From: Cephalopachus bancanus | Lineage: Eukaryota > Chordata > Mammalia > Primates > Tarsiidae | Direction of reading: 5' to 3' | Length of the DNA stretch: 64,000 nt | Assembly: GCA_027257055.1 (NCBI GenBank) | Contig: JAPVLO010000278.1 | Span: 4,340,001 to 4,404,000, forward strand | Part shown: piece after piece, positions 58,306 to 64,000 of the stretch | Numbering within the stretch: the stretch's first letter is position 1 | Layout of the letters: each line of letters starts with the position of its first letter | The notes under the pieces: model-generated | Seen by the model: the letters and a program-made list of their open reading frames with translations, nothing else | Database searches by the model: none | Told to the model about the DNA's origin: nothing | Program-made: the position numbers and the translations under genes

Positions 58306-60660
58306 GATGTCAGCAAGATGGCAAAATAGGGGGTAAGTGGCTCATATTTACTTACAACAACAAAAATTCTACAGCCATCTACAGACAAAAGTCTCTCTGT
58401 GGGAGCCTTGGGAATCTGATAGGAGGTTATGAATCTAAGTGGAGCCTAAGACCTAGGGAGGCCATTTGGAAAGTGCGGACTCATGCCCAGGTAGCAGACA
58501 TCCCAGTTGTGCTCCTGAGTTCAAACCCAGAAACAGCCCCTAACCCCGAAGGGCTTGGTTCAGCCATTTTTGGCCTTCTCTCATTACAGCCTTGTTTGGC
58601 TCCTCTCACTACAGTTAGGAAATTGTCCCATTTGCACAAGGAGATACTTTAAAAATGTACTTCATCAGGACCAATGGAAAAGGCTCAGGTCTCCAACTAG
58701 CTTTCCCACACAGTCTAGATGCTCTCCTAACATCTTCCTCAGATCTATCCAGGTCAGGGTGCTGCACCAACCTCAAAGCCCTTGCAAGACTCTCAGTGAA
58801 CTTGGGTGCCCCTAATGCTGAAATAGCTGTAATAGTTACTGACTCTGACAACAGTCAATCTACACAGACTTCTGAACATGCTCACTGAAGAAAGGCACAA
58901 AGTCACTGTGACAAGTGAAATAAATACCTAACTCTTTAATGCACAGACATCAATGTGCGTCCACAAACATCAAGAATAATTAGGGATTTGTTCCTCATCA
59001 AAAAACCCAAACAAGATACCAGTGACAAACCTTAAAGAGATGGAGATATATGATCTGTCATACAAGGAATTCAAAAGATCTATGTTAAGGAAGCTCACTG
59101 AACTTCAAGTAAACAATTCAGAAATTCATCAGAGAGAATGAAATTTTTAACAAGCAAACAGAAATTCTAAAGCTGAAAAATTCAGTGAGTGCAGAGAAAA
59201 ATGAAATAGAGAGCATAGAGAGCAGAATTTATCAAGCAGAAGAAAGAAACAATGAGCTTGAAGACAGGCTATTTGAAAATAAAATCAGAGGAGAAAAAGA
59301 AAAATGAAAAGGAATTAAAGTTTATGAGATCTATGGAATACTCTCAAAAGAGCAAATGTTTCAGTCATTTTGGGTTGAAGAGAGAGCACAGAAAGGAAAA
59401 AGGGTAAGAGGGCTTATTTATGTTTGTTTGTTCTGAATTGGAGTCTCACTCCATAGCCCAAGCATGCAGTGGCATGCTTAAAGCTACCCCAGCATCAGCC
59501 TACTGGCGATCCTTCCGCCTCAACCTTCCAAGTAGCTGGAACTACAGGTGTGCGCTATCTGATTTGATTTATTGTAGAGATGAGGTCTCACCATGTTGCC
59601 CAACCTGGTCTTGAACCCGCAGGCTTCAGGTAATCCCCTCATCTTGGGCTCCCAAGGTGCTGGGAATACAGATTTGAGCCACCGCACCTGGCCATAAGTG
59701 GGCTTATTAAAAAATAATAAAAACAGAAAACATTTCAGACCCTCTATTCAGATAGAGAAACATCATAGGTCAACAATCATATTCAACCCATGAAAGACTA
59801 CTCCAAGGCATATTATTATCAAACTATCAAAGGTCAAGAACAAAGAGAGCATTTGGAAGCCAGTGAGAGAAAAGAAGCAAATAACATGCAAGGCTATTCC
59901 AATACTCCTGACAGCAGACCTCTCAGCAGAACCTTGCAGGCCAGGAGAGACTGGGATGATATATTCATAGTGTTAAAGTTAAAAACATTTTTTTCCACCA
60001 AGAACACTGTACCTAGTTAGGCCTTTCTTCAGGACTGAAGGAGAAAGAAGATTTTTCCCAAACAAAATCTGAGGGAATTTGTCATCAACAGAACTGTCTT
60101 ACAAGAAATACTAAAAGGAATTCTCCAAGCTGAAAGAAAAGGATGCTAATGTATAATAAGGAAACATCTGAAGGTAGACTGGCAAAAGTATACAAATAAA
60201 TTTAGAATAGTCAAATACTGTAATAGTGGTGTATATACCATTTATATCTGTAGTAATGAAGACTAAAAGACAAAATTATTAAAATAATAATAACTATAAT
60301 AATTTGTTAAGAGACAGGCCATATAAAAAATGTAAATGTGAACTTCAAAATGTGACAGAAAATGAAGTTAAAATGCACACATTTTGGGTTTTCTTTGTGA
60401 TTAAATGTAATTTGTCATCAGTTTACAATGCCTTGTTATAACAATAGGATGTTTTTTGAAAGCCTCATCATAACCACAAAGCAAAAACTTACAACAGATA
60501 TGCTAAAAATAAAAAAGCAAGAAATCCAAACAAAATGCTAGAGAAAAATCACTTAACCACAAATGAAAATATGAGAGGAAAAATAGAAGGCAGAAAACAA
60601 ATAACAAAGTGGTCACAGCAAACTCTTACCTAACAATAATTACCTAGAATGTAAATGGAT
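58306..60660 (+). mobile_element. Ancient L1, 5' UTR through ORF1 to ORF2 start
   Basis: Starts 'gatgtcagcaagatggcaaa', typical of an L1M 5' UTR start. ORF1-like sequence runs from about 58980: coiled-coil region at 59190-59275 ('gagagcagaatttatcaagc') and the carboxy part at 59810-60020 (frame at 59790: SRTLQARRDWDDIFIVLKLK). It ends with 'ctagaatgtaaatggattaa', the ORF2 start region. Frames are ruined. An Alu splits it. Confidence 0.8.
59419..59694 (-). mobile_element. Alu (diverged dimer)
   Basis: Antisense dimer ('ttggagtctcactccatagc' to 'accgcacctggcc'). Flanks 'gagggcttatt' and 'agtgggcttatt' are the target duplication with one or two differences. Confidence 0.9.
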
Positions 60661-60665
60661 TAAAT

Positions 60666-61350
60666 ATGGCTGCTGTGAGCTGCCAAGGTACAATTTTCCA
60701 GGAGACAGAGAATCACTTCAACTTCAGCCCGAGGGGATGGATGGGTAGATGGAGCAGCTCCACCACTGCTTGGCCCCAGAGCTGCTCAAAGCTCTGTTTG
60801 AGGACGTCAAGCCACCACGCTAGGGTAGTTCAGGTGGGGCTTAGCCTCAGAGATGAAGGCTATTTGTCCCCAGAGAAAGACACTCTCCAGCAGTCATTCC
60901 AGTCCCAAGAGAGTGTAGCACAGTAGCCATGTGGGCCAAGGGGGCAGGGCACAGTGTTGGCTGTCCTCTCGGGGGAGTACCACTGGGCATACTCCAGGCA
61001 GCTCCCTCAGCAGGCTGTGCATTTGAGGGCTACAGGGGACCCCAGAATTGGGGTCTACAGGTATCCAAAGTGTCAATGGGGGTTGCTAGGATCCTTGCCA
61101 CAGGGAGAAGTCCCACTTGATTCCCAACTGATTCCCAGTGGGGATGGAGTGGTAGAGGGCTGATAATTCCTTGCATTTTCTATGTAGACATTCCAAATTC
61201 TGGCTCACTAGGGCTTCTGTTACTCTTCTGATGCATGCTGATGCTTTCCCTCAATTCATTTTGTTAAAACGTAGCTGTTTATTCTTGAATCTGGCTCTCT
61301 CCGTAAGGAAGGCAAGTGCTGGGGCCTTCCAGTCAGACATCTTGCTGACG
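60666..61350 (-). mobile_element. L1 5' UTR, antisense
   Basis: Ends 'gtcagacatcttgctgacgt', which on the minus strand is the opening 'acgtcagcaagatgtctgac' of an old L1 5' UTR. Inside, 'tactccaggcagctccctca' and 'gaattggggtctacaggta' fit a G-rich L1M 5' UTR. It abuts the ORF2 start of the plus-strand L1 in head-to-head manner. Confidence 0.6.
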
Positions 61351-61824
61351 TTACTCTCAGATTTCAGTGATCTTGACCTGCACATATATCAGGCCTGAGC
61401 AAATGCTATCTTGCATCAAATACTCATTCCAGATTTTTTATCTATTTTAAGTCATTTTTTTTAAAAAATGCAGTCTTATTTTTATGAAATGAAACCCTTT
61501 GAAAAAGAATATCCAGTCTGTATACATATACCATCTTCACTATGCTCTGGGAAGTCTGCAGAATAAAGTTAATTCCATTTCCACAAAATAAGTAGATTGG
61601 TTGAGCATCCCCTGCTTTACAGACACTTTCCGATCTCGACTTCGTGACTCCATATTCACGTGGTCTTTCCCCTACCTCATTGGCGGCTGTTTCCCTCTCC
61701 CACACACTGGGTTGTCCTCCTCTACTGAATTTCGACAGGCTTGGTCATATGTCCTTGAGGCTGGGTTCTATGTCATTTCCCCTTCCCAGTTTATGCCATC
61801 CCTTCCTATTTTCACTCAACCCTC
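61351..61824. other. Unassigned
   Basis: No supported feature. Confidence 0.3.
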
Positions 61825-62130
61825 AATTTGGGTAATATTTATTGTGTTTCGACCGTATGCTGGACATTGCGGTAGGAACTGAATTTAGAGTAATGGATAA
61901 GTGAAAAAAGTCCCTGCCTCTATAAAGCATATATTTTCATGGAAGAGAAAATGAGCAAACAACCATAAAAACAAAATAAATGTATAGCATGACGCCAGGT
62001 GACAACAGTGCTATCAAGGAAAATGAAACTGGGTAAATCGATGATGATGATGGTGCTATTTTTAGACAAGGTGGCCAGGGAAAGACTCTCTGAGGAGGTG
62101 GCATTTATATTTTAGTAAAATGGAATGTGA
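61825..62130 (-). mobile_element. L2 3' end
   Basis: 'aatatttattgtgtttcgac', 'gtccctgcctctataaagca', 'caggtgacaacagtgctatc' and 'actctctgaggaggtggcat' give the antisense L2 order. Confidence 0.65.
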
Positions 62131-62454
62131 GAAAGAGGGGTGAAGGATGACTCCCAGTACTTGGTTTGAGTTACAGAAAGAATGACAGTGCCATTTATTA
62201 AGATAAGGAAGACTAGGAGAAAAGATTCAGCAGGGGAAACCAGGAAATCTGTGTTGGATATCTTAAGGGGTTACATGGGTACATTAAGGGATTGTTTAGA
62301 TACACTAAGTTTCTCTTGTAAATGAGTCCTTTCTCAAGTCTCAGGAAGAGACCATTTTGTTTCTGAGAGGATGTCACCTGCCACTGCCCAGTCCAGATAG
62401 TCTGTATCACCCACCTTTGTTCATTGTTCTCATGGCAGATACCATGATCTGTAA
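62131..62454. other. Unassigned
   Basis: No supported feature. Confidence 0.3.
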
Positions 62455-62580
62455 TAACAATAAAGTGTGTTTATTGTTTGGTCATCCACTTGTCTGTTTT
62501 GTCTGTCTTGTTCATAGCTGAATGTCTGGGCTTATTACTGTGTCTGTCACAAAATAAGGGCTCAGTGAGTAATTGTTAAG
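62455..62580 (+). mobile_element. L2 3' end (sense)
   Basis: 'gtctgtcttgttcatagctg', 'aatgtctgggcttattactg', 'aataagggctcagtgagtaa' match the sense L2 tail. Confidence 0.6.
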
Positions 62581-62629
62581 GGAACAATGTATAGGCCAGT
62601 CCTCTGAAAACATCAGAACGATCAGTTCT

Positions 62630-62760
62630 TGTCTCAGTTCAGCTACACATACTAGCCATACAGCTTTGGGCAAGTCATCTCTGTGTTTTCTGTTTCCAAA
62701 GCAGTTTAGCTAGATGATTTCTAAGGGCTAATTTGTCCACTTTGAAATTATATTTAAAAT
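62630..62760 (-). mobile_element. MIR fragment
   Basis: 'gccatacagctttgggcaag' and 'tcatctctgtgttttctgtt' are antisense MIR. Confidence 0.6.
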
Positions 62761-63029
62761 CCAGGATTTTTATGTAGTCTGACAAAATTTATACCCAGAA
62801 CTTTATTTTGATTAGCAATGCTCGAGGGCTTCCTGATGGAGGCTGAGTGCAAATTATTGCTTACAAAGACATCTAACATGGGGATTCTGAAGGCTTCTAC
62901 ATTCCTACTCCCTGCTTCTCTAAGTCGTCAGTCTCGGATGGCCATCCGCTTCGCAGGCTCCAATCCAGGACCAGGGAGGAACAGTTGGAGAGAAGGGAGA
63001 AGTAAAGGGGTTCGTTTTCTGGAACATTA

Positions 63030-63250
63030 TCAAGCACCTATTCAGCAGTACAGCACAAGCCTATTCGGATATACAACCATATTTCACATGTATTCAAGGG
63101 TTATGTAGCTATTAAGGCATCTCTTCATAAAACCCTGGGAGGTAGCTATCACCCCCATTTCAAGGAACAAAATTAGGCTCAGGTAGATAAACTGATTTGC
63201 ACTAGTTCCGACAAGTGGCAGGTGGCAGAAAAGAGATTAGGATGTCTGCC
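63030..63250 (+). mobile_element. MIR
   Basis: 'aaaaccctgggaggtagcta', 'tcacccccatttcaaggaac', 'aaattaggctcaggtagata' and 'aagtggcaggtggcagaaaa' in MIR order. Confidence 0.72.
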
Positions 63251-64000
63251 TGCCAACTCCATGGTGCTTTCCCCTCCACGGCAGATTCCTGCAGTCAGGG
63301 GCAAATTCTCTTGGGTATAATCAGCTTCCAGGGGACTCAGGTCTATTTGTTGAATCAACAAATGAAAATCAATTGAATTTTAAAAACACTCTTAGAACCC
63401 AGTGCTCCATAATCTAACAATTTACTTTTCAACTCATGTCAGAAATCCTATTGCAAAGCTAATAGCGATATAACTTAGATACACAGCTGGGTGGGAATAA
63501 TGCCACAAAAATTATCAAATGCAGAGGCAGGAAGACTTTTTTTTTTCCCTGAAATAACGAGATTCCGTAGGCTCCTGCCCAGGGAAGAGAGAAATGCCAG
63601 GAATATCTACTTCCTGCACGACCGTCTAGTATGACTCCACTTCCCTTGCTTTCCTAGCAATTTGTGAAGAACTCCCTTCCAACTGAATTCTGTTCTATCT
63701 AAAAGAGAAGGGAGACCTCCTCCCACCCGGGTATCCGTAGAACAGCAGACAGCCTCCCACTCGGAGGGGGGTGTGTGTGTACGAATGAGGACATTACCTA
63801 TGCTATATCAACATGGAAAGCTGCGTGTATCATAATTGGGCATAATTATGAAACGTTGGGCATAATTCTGAATGAGTAACTTGTTCTTTAAAAGTCCATC
63901 AACTATTTAGCCTTGATATAAAGCCGAAGAAATGAAACACAACGCAGACGGCTGTACTTCCTTTCTCCCTCCCAACCCCTAGCCAACCCTTTTTCCCTTT
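63251..64000. other. Unassigned
   Basis: No repeat or gene recognised up to the window end. Confidence 0.3.

Overview
The window is mammalian nuclear DNA from a primate. It is dominated by dimeric 7SL-derived Alu elements and L1 LINEs, with MIR, L2, MaLR, class I ERV LTR and DNA-transposon fossils. The Alus are not of the usual human kind (left arm with GGATTGCCTGAGCCC and CTACAATAAATCAAAAAATT, tail GACTCCAACTC) and also do not match the lemur or galago/loris Alu types I know. My best inference is a tarsier (moderate confidence). I see no intact, recognisable protein-coding gene, tRNA, rRNA or CRISPR; this reads as intergenic or intronic repeat-rich DNA.

Layout. 1-4,200: old L1 3' piece and three antisense ERV LTRs of two families (A at 522 and 3,352; B at 2,074). 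4,200-6,400: ancient L1 split by an Alu. 6,970-13,450: hAT-type DNA transposon, truncated L1 3' ends, Alus, MIR/L2, two long dinucleotide repeats, and an Alu-X-Alu structure that shares one target-site duplication (10,760-12,207). 14,300-17,320: Alus, a weak candidate exon on the minus strand and an LTR. 17,440-20,055: antisense L1s, one containing a second family-B solo LTR with a 4-bp duplication. 20,475-23,830: LTRs, MaLR, Alus and an L1 3' end. 25,400-25,985: mariner transposase fossil. 27,000-35,470: sparse MIR/L2/Alu in otherwise unassigned DNA. 35,467-36,602: third family-A LTR.

36,773-44,475 holds the most unusual material: a small polyadenylated ERV R-region insertion, an ERV with two LTRs flanked by a 43-bp direct repeat, an antisense thioredoxin (TXN) retropseudogene inserted in that ERV with a 14-bp duplication, and an LTR-derived composite ending in poly(A). 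46,512-53,143 is a full-length but multiply broken L1 with a tandemly duplicated 5' UTR unit and a 14-bp target-site duplication. 56,555-56,921 is a COPS9 retropseudogene with a 15-bp duplication. 58,306-61,350 contains an ancient L1 and an oppositely oriented L1 5' UTR. The end of the window has L2 and MIR fragments.

Nothing here forms an operon or pathway. The story is nested retrotransposition: L1 machinery supplied the Alus, truncated L1s, the TXN and COPS9 retrocopies and probably the polyadenylated ERV-derived pieces. No database search was possible; family names are from pattern recognition and boundaries not set by duplications are approximate.
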